Counted from the first letter of the stretch, positions 1 through 9,026 are shown. The stretch: 64,000 nucleotides of DNA from Niallia circulans NBRC 13626 (GCF_001591585.1 NZ_BCVE01000001.1:404773-468772); one strand, 5' to 3'. Notes: generated by a model from the letters alone, not told the origin. Numbers and translations: made by a program.

Positions 1-432
1 TTTTATTCCAAGATTTTGGATTTTACGAATAGCATTTAATCGGCCTTCTTTCCCTTCTTCTGTATCAGAATAGGCAGTGGAATGTACTAAGCCAAAGCCT
101 TTTAAATGCTCTGCAAAAAGTTCAGCAAAGGCCAATGTTACATAGCCCCCAAGTGAATGACCAAACATATATACTTTTTCTATCTCTAATTTTTTTAACA
201 GCCTATTTATATCCTTTGCTAAATCTTCTATCTCAAATGGTTCACCGCTATAGGTAGAGCTGCCGTGTCCTCTTAGATCTACTGCTATTACATGATACTT
301 TTCAGAAAGGAGTGGAATGATATACTCCCAATAATCGACACTGCCACAAAAACCATGAATTAATACAACGGTTTCTCCGTTTCCTTCTTCTATATAGGAT
401 AGTTGTTCATTGTCAACTACAATATGATTCAT
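1..432 (-). CDS. alpha/beta-fold hydrolase, 3' end cut by the window edge
   Basis: The first 144 codons of an alpha/beta hydrolase are present and the rest lies beyond base 1. The start ATG at 432 follows a GGAAG ribosome site. An oxyanion-loop motif HGFCGS lies at residues 26-31, the RGHG strand follows, and a nucleophile elbow GHSLGG gives the serine at about residue 93. This is the usual N-terminal half of esterase, haloperoxidase or lactonase-like hydrolases. The catalytic Asp and His would be in the missing part. The substrate cannot be predicted. It is divergent from the Hsp20 gene, with 224 bp between them. Confidence 0.85.
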   Translation of the reverse strand, partial: MNHIVVDNEQLSYIEEGNGETVVLIHGFCGSVDYWEYIIPLLSEKYHVIAVDLRGHGSSTYSGEPFEIEDLAKDINRLLKKLEIEKVYMFGHSLGGYVTLAFAELFAEHLKGFGLVHSTAYSDTEEGKEGRLNAIRKIQNLGIK

Positions 433-656
433 CTTTAAAAACTTCCTTTCTTTCTTTTTCCTTTAATATATCACTTTTTTTCTATATGGATGAACGAAAC
501 ATCCTCTGACTATATAGAATTTCAAAAAATTTACACCCAAACACCAATTCAAGCTATTGGGCATAGGATAGTAGAAAAAAGTATATCCATTTTTAAAGCA
601 AAAAAAAAATACTTAAAGCTTTCATTCATATTTTAAGTGTAAGGAGTGAATTTATT

Positions 657-1139
657 ATGTCATCCAATTTCCCAATGGATCCAAACAAAAAAGAAAAAAC
701 ACCGCAGCCATTAAATGGGTTCATGCGTTCTATGAATCAGTTTTTTCAGGAAAAGCCAGTGAAAAACTTTCTGCAGCAAATGGATGAATTTTTTAGTAAC
801 CCATTTCCTAATATGGCTTTTCCACTGAGTGTAAATGAAACAGAAGGTGCTACGATTATTAAGGCAGAGCTGCCTGGAGTTAATAAAGAACAAATTCAAT
901 TAGACATCTATGATCATTATTTAACTATCAGTATTAATCATCAGGAAATTTTAACAGAGGAAAATTCGCAGACTAAAACATTTCATACAAGTAAAACGTA
1001 TAAAAGAAACAGCCGAAGCATTGCATTTCCTCATCCAATTGATGAAAGAAAAGTAACGGCATCTTATCAAAATGGATTGCTTACGATTAAAGTCCCTAAA
1101 CAAAAAGGAAAAAAAATTATGATTGAAGATCGAGACTAA
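657..1139 (+). CDS. Hsp20/alpha-crystallin family small heat-shock protein, possibly spore coat related
   Basis: A 160-aa protein with a Phe/Met-rich N-terminal arm (1-55) and an alpha-crystallin domain (about 56-150). The domain carries the ELPGV strand at 71-75 and the family signature GLLTIKVPK at 140-148. It has a basic and acidic tail but no clear IXI anchor. Small heat-shock proteins are ATP-independent holdases. In Bacillus several relatives (CotM, CotP, YocM) are spore or stress proteins, and which of these applies here is not decided. The start ATG is preceded by AAGGAGTG at good spacing. It is transcribed alone and ends at a strong hairpin. Confidence 0.88.
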   Translation: MSSNFPMDPNKKEKTPQPLNGFMRSMNQFFQEKPVKNFLQQMDEFFSNPFPNMAFPLSVNETEGATIIKAELPGVNKEQIQLDIYDHYLTISINHQEILTEENSQTKTFHTSKTYKRNSRSIAFPHPIDERKVTASYQNGLLTIKVPKQKGKKIMIEDRD

Positions 1140-1206
1140 TCCATAAATTCAGAAAGAGTAAATTCTCCTTTCTCTGCACATATTAATAGTGGGTGTTAAA
1201 AGAATA

Positions 1207-1244
1207 TCCTCTCCTTCCATACGGTAGAAGGAGGGATCCTTTTT
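1207..1244 (+). terminator. intrinsic terminator after the Hsp20 gene
   Basis: A CTCCTTC/GAAGGAG stem with flanking pairs encloses an 8-base loop and is followed by a run of five T on the plus strand. It lies about 70 bp after the Hsp20 stop codon. Confidence 0.75.
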
Positions 1245-1286
1245 CTATCCCTTCTATTTCTTTCTAATCTTACTTCCTGAGGTGAT

Positions 1287-1442
1287 ATGATGAGTTATAG
1301 AGATCAGTTAGATTCTCATTCTGCGCTTTTTCATCACAATTGGACGAGACCTAAACGTTCTAAATCCCAAGTAAATGGGCATACGCAAATGTCTCAGAAT
1401 AATATCATTCTAAGAAGTAATGCAAAAGCACACCGCTGGTAG
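1287..1442 (+). CDS. YpzG-like small protein (51 aa)
   Basis: A 51-aa ORF starts at ATG 1287 (a second in-frame ATG is at 1290), just after a GAGGTGAT ribosome site. It is rich in His, Asn and Arg and contains the segments FHHNWTRPKRSKSQVNGHTQ and IILRSNAKAHRW. This resembles the YpzG family of about 50-aa Bacillus proteins as I remember it. The function is unknown, and the family is generally linked to spore formers. It sits convergent to yppG, between two hairpins. The good ribosome site and non-random composition argue that it is real. Confidence 0.72.
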   Translation: MMSYRDQLDSHSALFHHNWTRPKRSKSQVNGHTQMSQNNIILRSNAKAHRW

Positions 1443-1458
1443 TAGAGAAAAAGAAATG

Positions 1459-1480
1459 GAGGCTGTCGCATGACAGCCTC
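1459..1480. terminator. bidirectional hairpin between the YpzG-like gene and yppG
   Basis: A perfect 9-bp stem GAGGCTGTC/GACAGCCTC encloses a 4-base loop between two convergent genes. The A-rich left flank gives a T-rich tail for the minus-strand transcript from yppG. The plus-strand tail is weaker. Confidence 0.7.
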
Positions 1481-1503
1481 TGCTTATTGCTTCCTAAGGT
1501 ATG

Positions 1504-2016
1504 TTACACCTTAAAGATTCCCCCGACTCCTTTTACCAATCCTGTTACTTGATTCATTGCATTCATCATCATTCCTGCAGTATCCATCATTTTATTAAAA
1601 TCTAAAGAACCATCTTGTGATTTAAAAGAATTCATAATGCTTTTCATATTTCCTTGTTTTTTCGGAATAAAGGACTGCTTTGGATATGGATTCATAAAGC
1701 CTTGACTTTGATTCATATAATTGGGTGTGTATTGATTCAGTTCACTGTTCTCCATATAATGAAGTGGATTTTGGAATATATCTTGTGTATTGTTTTTATA
1801 AGCATTTTGCGGGTGGTAATAATTCGATTGGTTAGTTTGATAATTCGGCTGCATTGGTGGCATGTTGTAAAAATTTTGTCCATTCATGCCTGCTCCATTC
1901 CACTGTCCTTGATTTATATATGGATGATATAGTCTGTTATCAGATGACACAGGATGCGTATAAGCGGTCTGATAAGGTGGCATGTTCCAGCTTTGTTGAT
2001 TAGATGCTTTATTCAT
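1504..2016 (-). CDS. yppG: YppG-like Asn/Gln/Tyr/Met-rich protein
   Basis: A 170-aa protein whose first 115 residues are low complexity (Asn, Gln, Tyr, Pro, Met), with repeated YH, NQ and MPP segments. A short C-terminal part (about 118-170) holds KSIMNSFKSQDGSLDFNKMM and ends in a Gly/Val-rich hydrophobic tail. Both this layout and the position next to yppE fit YppG of B. subtilis. The function is unknown, and the composition recalls spore coat proteins (inference only). The start ATG follows GGGAGGATAG. Confidence 0.7.
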   Translation of the reverse strand: MNKASNQQSWNMPPYQTAYTHPVSSDNRLYHPYINQGQWNGAGMNGQNFYNMPPMQPNYQTNQSNYYHPQNAYKNNTQDIFQNPLHYMENSELNQYTPNYMNQSQGFMNPYPKQSFIPKKQGNMKSIMNSFKSQDGSLDFNKMMDTAGMMMNAMNQVTGLVKGVGGIFKV

Positions 2017-2148
2017 GAAATTCTATCCTCCCACGTTAAAGATATCCTTATCTACTATATGATAATAACGCCTATACTGTGCATTGATGTACCAATAATT
2101 TGACCTCTATGTTATCTAAGAAGGAACAGGAATTTAAATTTAACAAAA

Positions 2149-2180
2149 AAGCAAAAAAAAAAGAGAAATTTCATCTCCCT
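2149..2180 (-). terminator. terminator after yppE
   Basis: Read on the minus strand, a short GAGA/TCTC-centred stem is followed by a run of ten T, about 10-40 bp past the yppE stop codon. The stem is weak but the T-run is strong. Confidence 0.55.
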
Positions 2181-2191
2181 TTTACTAATCC

Positions 2192-2572
2192 TTATTTCGT
2201 TTCATTTTTTAACGCATCCAGTAATGTTTGCAGTATATATTTTACAGATTTCGCTGAATCAAGAAAGCGTTTTTTACTTGTTTGCGTAAAAAATGCCTGA
2301 ATGGAAATAATTTCAATATGATCAGCGGCTGTATTTATTTGGATCTTATTCAAATAATCAGGCTTAGATTTCTGCACCCACTCTGTCGCCATTTCCTTCC
2401 ATTTATCATTAAGCTCTTTAATCTGATTGGCAAAAGGTCGGACAATCTCATAAAAATCCTTATCAACTCCTGATTCCTTCACTTTATAAAACGTATCTAA
2501 TGCATACTCTACTGCTTCTAGAAGCTTAGTTGTATATTCCATCAATTGATGATTTTCCGTCAATTTTGCCAC
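2192..2572 (-). CDS. yppE: YppE family protein (DUF1798)
   Basis: A 126-aa all-helical protein without signal peptide or membrane segments. Features of the YppE/DUF1798 family include an N-terminal helix MEYTTKLLEAVEYALDTFY and the segment VRPFANQIKELNDKWKEMA. Length and position (between yppG and yppC) match B. subtilis YppE. Its cellular function is not established. Confidence 0.82.
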   Translation of the reverse strand: MAKLTENHQLMEYTTKLLEAVEYALDTFYKVKESGVDKDFYEIVRPFANQIKELNDKWKEMATEWVQKSKPDYLNKIQINTAADHIEIISIQAFFTQTSKKRFLDSAKSVKYILQTLLDALKNETK

Positions 2573-2614
2573 TCCATTTTTACCTATTATCGTTAATGAT
2601 TTTATTTTAACGAT

Positions 2615-2869
2615 TTACTTTGCCAAGTTCAAGTAAAGAGGCATTTGTTGTCGCGGACCATCTGTATGAATAGTTAATTTACTGGCTGCCATTTTTTTCT
2701 CCATAGTAGTGATTCCTCTTTCTATGTCATTTAAAGAAGTAATATGATCCTTCACAAGATGCATGTTTTGATTAAAGGAATTTAAAAGCATTGCATCCAA
2801 TGTATCTAATTCCTCTTGGATTTCCTCTAACAGATTCAATAACTTTTCTTTTGTATAAGCATTTTCCAT
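2615..2869 (-). CDS. small helical protein of unknown function in the yppD position
   Basis: An 84-aa protein started by ATG at 2869 behind a strong GGAGGG site. Residues 7-65 are predicted coiled or helical with regular Leu/Ile spacing (LLNLLEEIQEELDTLDAMLL). The tail is short and Pro/Tyr-rich. It occupies the place of yppD in B. subtilis, but I do not recognise sequence similarity well enough to name it. It probably belongs to one transcript with yppC upstream and yppE downstream. Confidence 0.6.
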   Translation of the reverse strand: MENAYTKEKLLNLLEEIQEELDTLDAMLLNSFNQNMHLVKDHITSLNDIERGITTMEKKMAASKLTIHTDGPRQQMPLYLNLAK

Positions 2870-3013
2870 GCAAATCCCTCCAGGCTATTTTGATATATAC
2901 TCTTTCTTTTTTTTTAGCAACTATCCTGCATCGTTGACAAAACTAGAAGAGATTCGGCAAAGAAAGTACATATTCTTATTACTGGTTTAAATTTCGACAA
3001 GATTAAGCAAATA

Positions 3014-3988
3014 TTAGGTTAACCATTTGTTTTTCTGACGAATAAGCGCATGTAATTGCTGCTGTTTTTTCAGATACCAATCAGTAATATGAAAAGGTTC
3101 TTTCTGTTCCTTCAGGATGCGCCACTTTTTCTTGATATTCTTTTTAAACCAATCATTTCTTAATATATATTGATGCCTCACTACTGGATAAGCAGCTCGT
3201 AAAAAAGGTGTCGTATTGGTTAAATTTGGGTATATGTATTTTTCATAATCACTCCTCGAACCTGTATGTTCTATTTTTCTTGCAAAATCATAGAACTCTT
3301 GATATAAATTAGGTTTAAATAAAAGACTTGCTAAAGTATTGCCAAGCTTAATCCGTTCGCTTAGTGATGTGAAGTTAGAAACGCTTGCCCCATAAAGTGT
3401 TCCTTGCAAAGTTGGGAAAAGGACTGCGTTAAAATGGAAAAAATCTTGAAAAAGATATGGAAGATAATGAAAAACATGATGCTTAATTGTTGTGTTTTCT
3501 ATGACAGGCTGTTGAATAACATTTTGTTCATTAATAATTAAGCTATTCATTAATCTTTTCTTATTTTTATTCTCCCAATAGAAATTCCATTCTTCTTCCA
3601 TAAAAGAGGAAACTTGAAAAAATTTTAATAAATGAAACATTGGCAAGTTTTTTTTCGTCGAATATTCATAGAGTAATAATTGGGGGTATGCATCATGAAA
3701 GATCAGCCAATTAGCTTTCTCGTAAGTTAAGAATATTTGCTGTCTTTTTTCTTGACTAACTACTTGTGGGAGCCAACTTCCATTCAAATCGCACATATTC
3801 CAGCCTGCATTTCGGGAAACTTGACTCGCAAGAAACGCCCATTGTATTTCTTTATGTTTGTTATAATAGTGGAGATATGCTTTCGTTCTCGAAATATTGT
3901 CAAAGTTGCACTTATCGGTAATTAGTCTTATTCTATTAATAAGTTTTTCTTCTTCCAATGAAGAAAAATATGATTTTTTACCTATCAA
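3014..3988 (-). CDS. yppC: YppC family protein (DUF2515)
   Basis: A 324-aa soluble protein rich in aromatic residues and Lys. Its segments resemble the YppC/DUF2515 family, for example SRTKAYLHYYNKHKEIQWAF and FLASQVSRNAGWNM in the first 70 residues. The preferred start is TTG at 3988, eight bases after GAGG; an in-frame GTG at 3997 touches that ribosome site and has none of its own. It is divergent from recU, as in B. subtilis. The function is unknown. Confidence 0.8.
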   Translation of the reverse strand: MIGKKSYFSSLEEEKLINRIRLITDKCNFDNISRTKAYLHYYNKHKEIQWAFLASQVSRNAGWNMCDLNGSWLPQVVSQEKRQQIFLTYEKANWLIFHDAYPQLLLYEYSTKKNLPMFHLLKFFQVSSFMEEEWNFYWENKNKKRLMNSLIINEQNVIQQPVIENTTIKHHVFHYLPYLFQDFFHFNAVLFPTLQGTLYGASVSNFTSLSERIKLGNTLASLLFKPNLYQEFYDFARKIEHTGSRSDYEKYIYPNLTNTTPFLRAAYPVVRHQYILRNDWFKKNIKKKWRILKEQKEPFHITDWYLKKQQQLHALIRQKNKWLT

Positions 3989-4022
3989 ATTGTTCACCTC
4001 TTATGAACGCTTTATGGTATTA

Positions 4023-4050
4023 TTGTTTGTTGATTGCAATAAGTTATACT
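4023..4050 (+). promoter_or_regulatory. candidate sigma-A promoter for recU-ponA
   Basis: TTGTTT (-35) and TATACT (-10) are separated by 16 bases. The -10 element ends 27 bp before the recU start. Identified by eye only. Confidence 0.5.
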
Positions 4051-4077
4051 TTGAAAGAATCTTTGTGAGGTGAAAAA

Positions 4078-4683
4078 ATGAAGATTCATTATCCAAATGG
4101 GAAAAGGTACACTCCTTTAAAAAACGTACATACCAAGCCGCCCCAAAAGGTAAATTATAGTAATCGAGGTATGACACTAGAGGATGATCTGAACGAAACC
4201 AATAAATACTATTTAGAATTTGGAAAGGCAGTCATACATAAAAAGCCGACGCCTGTTCAAATAGTCCAAGTCGATTACCCTAAAAGAAGTGCTGCTGTAA
4301 TAAAAGAAGCCTATTTTAAACAAGCTTCCACTACAGACTATAATGGTGTTTATCGAGGTAAATATATTGACTTTGAAGCGAAAGAAACGAAGCATACAAC
4401 TTCCTTTCCGCTGAATAACTTCCATGAACACCAAATCAAGCATATGCGGTTGGTATGTGAGCAACAAGGAATTTGCTTTGTCATTATCTCCTTTTCTGAA
4501 ACTAATGAAATATTCTATTTAGATGCAGAAAAACTATTTGTATTTTGGGAAAGAATGATAAATGGGGGAAGAAAATCGATTACAAAACAAGAATTAGAAA
4601 GCAATGGTCATTCCATCAGCCTAGGTTACCGACCTCGAATTGACTATATAAAAGTAATCGATACTATTTATGATTTTAACTAA
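4078..4683 (+). CDS. recU: Holliday junction resolvase RecU
   Basis: A 201-aa protein matching RecU, the Firmicutes enzyme that cleaves four-way DNA junctions in recombination repair and chromosome segregation. The nuclease core includes [13 protein letters not shown] (about 92-104), which contains the Asp and Glu-x-Lys metal-binding residues, and the family motif [14 protein letters not shown]. An N-terminal basic arm with [11 protein letters not shown] is also typical. Length is usual (B. subtilis about 206). The start ATG follows GAGGTGAAA. It is 36 bp upstream of ponA, the conserved pairing. Confidence 0.97.
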   Translation: MKIHYPNGKRYTPLKNVHTKPPQKVNYSNRGMTLEDDLNETNKYYLEFGKAVIHKKPTPVQIVQVDYPKRSAAVIKEAYFKQASTTDYNGVYRGKYIDFEAKETKHTTSFPLNNFHEHQIKHMRLVCEQQGICFVIISFSETNEIFYLDAEKLFVFWERMINGGRKSITKQELESNGHSISLGYRPRIDYIKVIDTIYDFN

Positions 4684-4719
4684 TTCCTTTTGTTTTTAGA
4701 AAGAAAGGTAGGAATAATT

Positions 4720-7431
4720 ATGACAGATAAATATCAAACGCGAGAGGAGCGCCGTAAACAACTTGAAGCCTCTAAGAAAAAAGCTCCTAAAAAAGCAAAG
4801 AAAAAAAGCGGCATGAATTTGTTTAAGCGCGTTCTGCTTATTTTATTAACAATCGGCATTATCGGCATTATTGCCGGTGGTGTGACCTTTGCTATTATGG
4901 TAAAAGACGCACCTGAATTAAATCCTGAGACATTAAAGGATCCTATTTCTTCTACTATCTATGACAAAAATGACAAAGAAATAGCAAAAGTAGGTGCCGT
5001 AAATCGGGACTATGTAAACTATGAAGATATACCTGATTTAGTGAAAGATGCGTTTATCGCAACCGAGGATTCGCGATTTTTTAAGCATCATGGAATTGAT
5101 CCTATTCGCCTAGGCGGAGCTGTTATTGCAAACTTCCGAGATGGGTTTGGTTCTGAAGGAGCAAGTACGATTACACAGCAAGTAGTGAAAAACTTCTTCT
5201 TTAACCAGCCGCAAAAAACATTAAGCCGAAAAGCACAAGAAGCATGGCTGGCTCTTGAATTAGAACGGAAATACTCAAAAGAAGAAATATTTGAAATGTA
5301 TGTCAATAAAATCTTTATGTCTGAAAATATGAGCGGCGTGAAAACCGCAGCCAGAGTCTATTTTGATAAAAGCTTAGATGAATTAACCTTACCTGAGGCT
5401 GCCCTCTTAGCAGGAATGCCACAGGCGCCAAATGCGTATAATCCGTTTAATAATCCGGAAAGAGCAGAGAAAAGACGTAATATCGTCTTATCTTTAATGC
5501 ACCAGCATGGCTATATTTCTAAAGCGGAAATGGAAAAAGCTCAAAAGACTTCTGTGGAAGATACATTAGTGGCAAAAGAAAAACGTAAATCAAATGACTT
5601 GCCATTTGATCCATTTATAAAACAAGTTATTGCCGAAATTGAGAAAAAATATCCGGATGTTAATGTATTTACAGATGGATTAGAAATTTATACAACAATG
5701 GATCAGAAAGCTCAGGAATATGTGGAAAAATTAATGTATGAAGGAGAAATCGTTCCTTTCCCTGACAAAGATTTCCAAGCTGGAATTACATTGTTGGATA
5801 CAAAAACAGGCGGTATTTTAGCACTTGGCGGAGATCGTGATCCTGAAGTAAAGCTAGGCACAAACTATGCAACAGATATGAAGCGCCAGCCAGGATCAAC
5901 AGCTAAGCCAATCTTAGATTATGGTCCAGCAATTGAACATTTAAAATGGGGTACTTATCAAACAATCGTAGATGAACGCAGTACCTATTCAGACGGAACA
6001 CCGATAAGCAACTGGGATAACAGCTATAAAGGCTCTATGACTATGCGAAAAGCGTTAGAAATGTCAAGAAATATCCCTGCTCTTAAAGCATTCCAAGCTG
6101 TTGGTGCTGAAAATGCTAAAGAATTTGCCGTGAATCTTGGTATCCCGCTTGAGGAAGCATATGAATCATATGCAATCGGAGCGTTTGAAGCTAGCACACT
6201 AGAAATGGCTGGAGCTTATAGCGCCTTTGGTAATGAAGGAGTATATAATGCACCTCATGCTGTGCGATCCTTTAAATTAAAAGATGGTACAAAGATAAAT
6301 ATGGAACCTAAATCAAAAGTTGTCATGCAGGATTATACAGCATTCCTTATATCTGATATGCTAAAAGGCGTTCTTACAAGCAGCGATGGAACAGGAAAAC
6401 TTGCAAATATTCCTGGATTGCCTGTTGCTGGTAAAACAGGAACAACCAACTATTCACAAGAAGAACGAACTAAATGGGGCATAACGAATTCTAAAAGTGT
6501 TCCTGACGCCTGGTTCGCTGGTTACACAACGAATTTCACCATGGCTGTATGGACCGGATATACGGAACGAAAAAATCCACTCACGCCTGGTGCTAATCAG
6601 AAAGTTGCCCAACAAATTTTCAAAGCTGTCATGGGACATATTTCTGAAGGGGTAGAAACAGCGGATTTCAAGAAACCAGATAGTGTGGAAACCGTTAAAA
6701 TTGAGAAAGGAACCTATCCGGCGCGGTTAGCAAGTTCCTATACACCAAGTAGTCAAATACTGACCGAATATGCGGTAAAAGGAAATATTCTTAATGAGGT
6801 ATCACAGAAATATAATAAACCAGATGCACCAAATGGAGTAAAAGCTAGTTATAATGAAAACAGTGATGAAATTGACTTATCTTGGAATTATGGCAAAAAA
6901 GATGGCATTAAATTTGATGTCAGCGTCAGTGTAGATGGTGGAGCTAGTGAGCAATTAACTGTCACTTCTGACACAAGTTTAAAAATCGCTAAACCTACTC
7001 CTGGCAGCACCTATAACTTCGCCGTAAAAGCAATTAAAGGTGATCAAGAAAGTGATCCTGCGTCTGCTAGTATTACTGTACCAGAAAAAATTGAGGAACA
7101 GCCGCCAGAGGAACCGAATGAGACAATAGATGACGAGGATAAGCAAGACGATCCTAACGGCGAAGATTCTGAGGACAATCAAGATAATGGCGACAATGAT
7201 GACTCAGACAATGGGGATGAAAATCACAACAATCAAGATAACAACAATGGCAATAACAATGGTAATAATGGCGAGAACAACAATGGCAATAACAATAACA
7301 ATAATGATAATAACAATACTGGTAACAATAATACTGGACAAAATAATCATCCTAATAGTAATGAACCTAACCAGAACCAGAACCAGAACCAGAACCGTAA
7401 TAGAGAACAAAATCAAAATGATTCTCAATAA
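4720..7431 (+). CDS. ponA: class A penicillin-binding protein 1 (PonA)
   Basis: A 903-aa bifunctional peptidoglycan synthase. It has a Lys-rich cytoplasmic tail, one membrane helix (about 36-61), a GT51 glycosyltransferase domain with EDSRFFKHHG (Glu116) and GASTITQQ, and a transpeptidase with SxxK at Ser393, SRN at 449-451 and KTGT at 572-575. A fibronectin-III-like domain follows (about 710-800), then a tail of about 100 residues almost entirely Asn, Asp, Gln and Glu. ATG 4720 is chosen because AAAGGTAGG lies at normal spacing; an in-frame TTG at 4690 would add ten residues. It is cotranscribed with recU. Confidence 0.97.
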   Translation: MTDKYQTREERRKQLEASKKKAPKKAKKKSGMNLFKRVLLILLTIGIIGIIAGGVTFAIMVKDAPELNPETLKDPISSTIYDKNDKEIAKVGAVNRDYVNYEDIPDLVKDAFIATEDSRFFKHHGIDPIRLGGAVIANFRDGFGSEGASTITQQVVKNFFFNQPQKTLSRKAQEAWLALELERKYSKEEIFEMYVNKIFMSENMSGVKTAARVYFDKSLDELTLPEAALLAGMPQAPNAYNPFNNPERAEKRRNIVLSLMHQHGYISKAEMEKAQKTSVEDTLVAKEKRKSNDLPFDPFIKQVIAEIEKKYPDVNVFTDGLEIYTTMDQKAQEYVEKLMYEGEIVPFPDKDFQAGITLLDTKTGGILALGGDRDPEVKLGTNYATDMKRQPGSTAKPILDYGPAIEHLKWGTYQTIVDERSTYSDGTPISNWDNSYKGSMTMRKALEMSRNIPALKAFQAVGAENAKEFAVNLGIPLEEAYESYAIGAFEASTLEMAGAYSAFGNEGVYNAPHAVRSFKLKDGTKINMEPKSKVVMQDYTAFLISDMLKGVLTSSDGTGKLANIPGLPVAGKTGTTNYSQEERTKWGITNSKSVPDAWFAGYTTNFTMAVWTGYTERKNPLTPGANQKVAQQIFKAVMGHISEGVETADFKKPDSVETVKIEKGTYPARLASSYTPSSQILTEYAVKGNILNEVSQKYNKPDAPNGVKASYNENSDEIDLSWNYGKKDGIKFDVSVSVDGGASEQLTVTSDTSLKIAKPTPGSTYNFAVKAIKGDQESDPASASITVPEKIEEQPPEEPNETIDDEDKQDDPNGEDSEDNQDNGDNDDSDNGDENHNNQDNNNGNNNGNNGENNNGNNNNNNDNNNTGNNNTGQNNHPNSNEPNQNQNQNQNRNREQNQNDSQ
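7369..7398 (+). repeat. hexanucleotide microsatellite in the ponA tail
   Basis: The unit AACCAG occurs four times perfectly (7369-7392) and continues as AACCGT. Each unit encodes Asn-Gln, so copy-number change would keep the frame. Confidence 0.9.
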
Positions 7432-7511
7432 AACGAACTTCCAACAGCGGGGACTTCCCTCCCCCTGTTAAATAATTAGTTAAATTAACCTGACCTCTTT
7501 TATTAATGAAT

Positions 7512-7570
7512 AAAAAACCCAACCAATTATACAAAGTTATCACCTCCGTATAATTGGTTGGGGTTTTTTT
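7512..7570. terminator. strong bidirectional terminator between ponA and ypoC
   Basis: Arms of about 18 bp containing CCCAACCAATTATAC and GTATAATTGGTTGGG are flanked by A6 on the left and T7 on the right, enclosing a 15-base loop. It serves the convergent ponA and ypoC transcripts. The arms are closely related to those at 28285-28336. Confidence 0.93.
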
Positions 7571-7604
7571 GATAGAACATTTATGTTCCAGCTTTTTCTA
7601 CTAT

Positions 7605-8120
7605 TTAATTGCTTCTCTTTAATCTTACTAATTTAATCGCAAACTGTTTTTCTAATTCTTTATATAGCTCATCCAGCTGTTTAAAGGAATGATAACCATT
7701 TAATCTTTTTAATATAAACTGAAGTCGATCTTCTAAATTGAAAGGTTTTACTTCTAAACTAGGATCTACTAAACCATTTTTAAATGTGACCGGTTTTTCG
7801 TTAACCCAATATAAACATTCTAAAAAGTATTCCACTCCAATCGTTAGTCCTTGTTGAAGCCTATTAGAATCTCTTTCTTTCACAAATAATTGTATTTCCT
7901 GTTTAAGCTGTCTCCACTTATCAAAAACCAATTTTACACACTCAGAAAAGTTTGCTTTGTTCCATGGCTGATAAACTACCTTATTATGATAGTAATTAGC
8001 CTCATGCAAAAAAGCTGGCATTAGTTCAAAGCTATCCGGAGCGATACTAGGAAATTGCTTTACAGCTGGGAACGGTCCATATATAAGCTCAGGTAGTGCA
8101 TCTAATTGATTGTTAGCCAT
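7605..8120 (-). CDS. ypoC: YpoC family protein
   Basis: A 171-aa soluble protein immediately downstream of nth, as in Bacillus. Recognisable parts are the N-terminal LPELIYGPFP and a Trp-rich centre (NYYHNKVVYQPWNKANF), followed by helices. The start ATG at 8118-8120 overlaps the nth stop by one base (TAATG) and is preceded by AAGGGGAT inside nth. A longer in-frame version would run far into nth and is not favoured. The function is unknown. Confidence 0.82.
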   Translation of the reverse strand: MANNQLDALPELIYGPFPAVKQFPSIAPDSFELMPAFLHEANYYHNKVVYQPWNKANFSECVKLVFDKWRQLKQEIQLFVKERDSNRLQQGLTIGVEYFLECLYWVNEKPVTFKNGLVDPSLEVKPFNLEDRLQFILKRLNGYHSFKQLDELYKELEKQFAIKLVRLKRSN

Positions 8121-8776
8121 TAGACTATCCCCTTCGTCTTCATTCTCTTTTTCCCTTCTCGGCACAATGCTAGTAGTGGACAAGCCTCGCATTGCGGGTT
8201 TTGAGCTTTACAGTGATATCTTCCAAAAAAGATCATACGATGATGCGTTACAGACCATTCCTCTTTGGGAACTTTTTTCATAAGTGTTTTCTCTACTTCT
8301 AAAACGGAGTCTTTCCAACGACAAAAACCTAATCGCTTACTAACTCTCTCCACATGTGTATCAACAGCAATAGCGGGAATATTATAAGCGACAGAAACAA
8401 CGACATTAGCCGTTTTTCTTCCGACACCAGGTAAATTAATCAGTTCATCCCGATCCATTGGTATTTCCCCATTATATTTGTCTAAAACCATTTGGCATAG
8501 TTTTTGAATATTTTTGGCTTTATTTCGATATAAGCCGATCGAACGAATATCATTCTGTAATTCTTCTAAGGGAACACTCAAATAATCTTCTGGTGTTTTA
8601 TATTTTTGAAATAAATTTTTTGTTACCTTATTAACAAGGGCATCGGTACACTGGGCAGATAATGATACGGCAATCACTAATTCAAACGGATTAGAATGAA
8701 CTAATTCACAATGCGCTTCTGGAAACATCTCTCCCATCGTATCTAGACAATATCTAATTTCATCTTTTTTTAACAT
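8120..8776 (-). CDS. nth: endonuclease III (DNA glycosylase/AP lyase)
   Basis: A 218-aa base-excision repair enzyme acting on oxidised pyrimidines. The helix-hairpin-helix LPGVGRKTANVV carries the catalytic Lys121 and VDTHVER the Asp139. A C-x6-C-x2-C-x5-C cluster (Cys189, 196, 199, 205) binds the 4Fe-4S centre. Length matches the family. It is translationally coupled to ypoC and follows dnaD after a 283-bp gap. Confidence 0.97.
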   Translation of the reverse strand: MLKKDEIRYCLDTMGEMFPEAHCELVHSNPFELVIAVSLSAQCTDALVNKVTKNLFQKYKTPEDYLSVPLEELQNDIRSIGLYRNKAKNIQKLCQMVLDKYNGEIPMDRDELINLPGVGRKTANVVVSVAYNIPAIAVDTHVERVSKRLGFCRWKDSVLEVEKTLMKKVPKEEWSVTHHRMIFFGRYHCKAQNPQCEACPLLALCREGKKRMKTKGIV

Positions 8777-9001
8777 GTGATCCTCCGAAATGAATATACT
8801 TACTCTCTATAAAAAAAAGGGTCATCCTAAGAATAGTAAGACTAACATCTATCTACCTAAGAAATCTTTCTATTTGATAGATGTTTTAATGAAAGTCTAA
8901 ACGTTATTCTAGTGACAATCCTAGCTTTCAATGTTGCTTTTTTACACAAGTATGCTACTTTTTATCCTATATTAGGAAGAACAATTAGTACTCAGGAGGA
9001 A

Positions 9002-9026
9002 AGAAAAAAGGAGCCTCCTGCTCATT
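9002..9026 (-). terminator. possible terminator between dnaD and nth
   Basis: On the minus strand, GAGC/GCTC or AGGAG/CTCCT pairings precede a run of six T, about 35-55 bp after the dnaD stop. The stem is short and ambiguous, so dnaD and nth may still be partly cotranscribed. Confidence 0.4.

Noticed and set aside
609..635. sigma-K or sigma-E type promoter before the Hsp20 gene (CATATTTTA as -10)
   Set aside because: The -35 spacing is too short, and the start of transcription would fall in the ribosome site.
7130..7471. Long Thr/Ile/Met-rich reading frame (plus strand, other phase) over the ponA tail
   Set aside because: It is a by-product of the AAY-repeat composition of the Asn/Asp-rich tail and has no ribosome site.
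8844..8885. 10-bp inverted repeat AACATCTATC/GATAGATGTT upstream of nth as a terminator
   Set aside because: The T-rich side faces the plus strand, where no gene ends; the loop is long. Likely chance or a weak structure in the nth leader.
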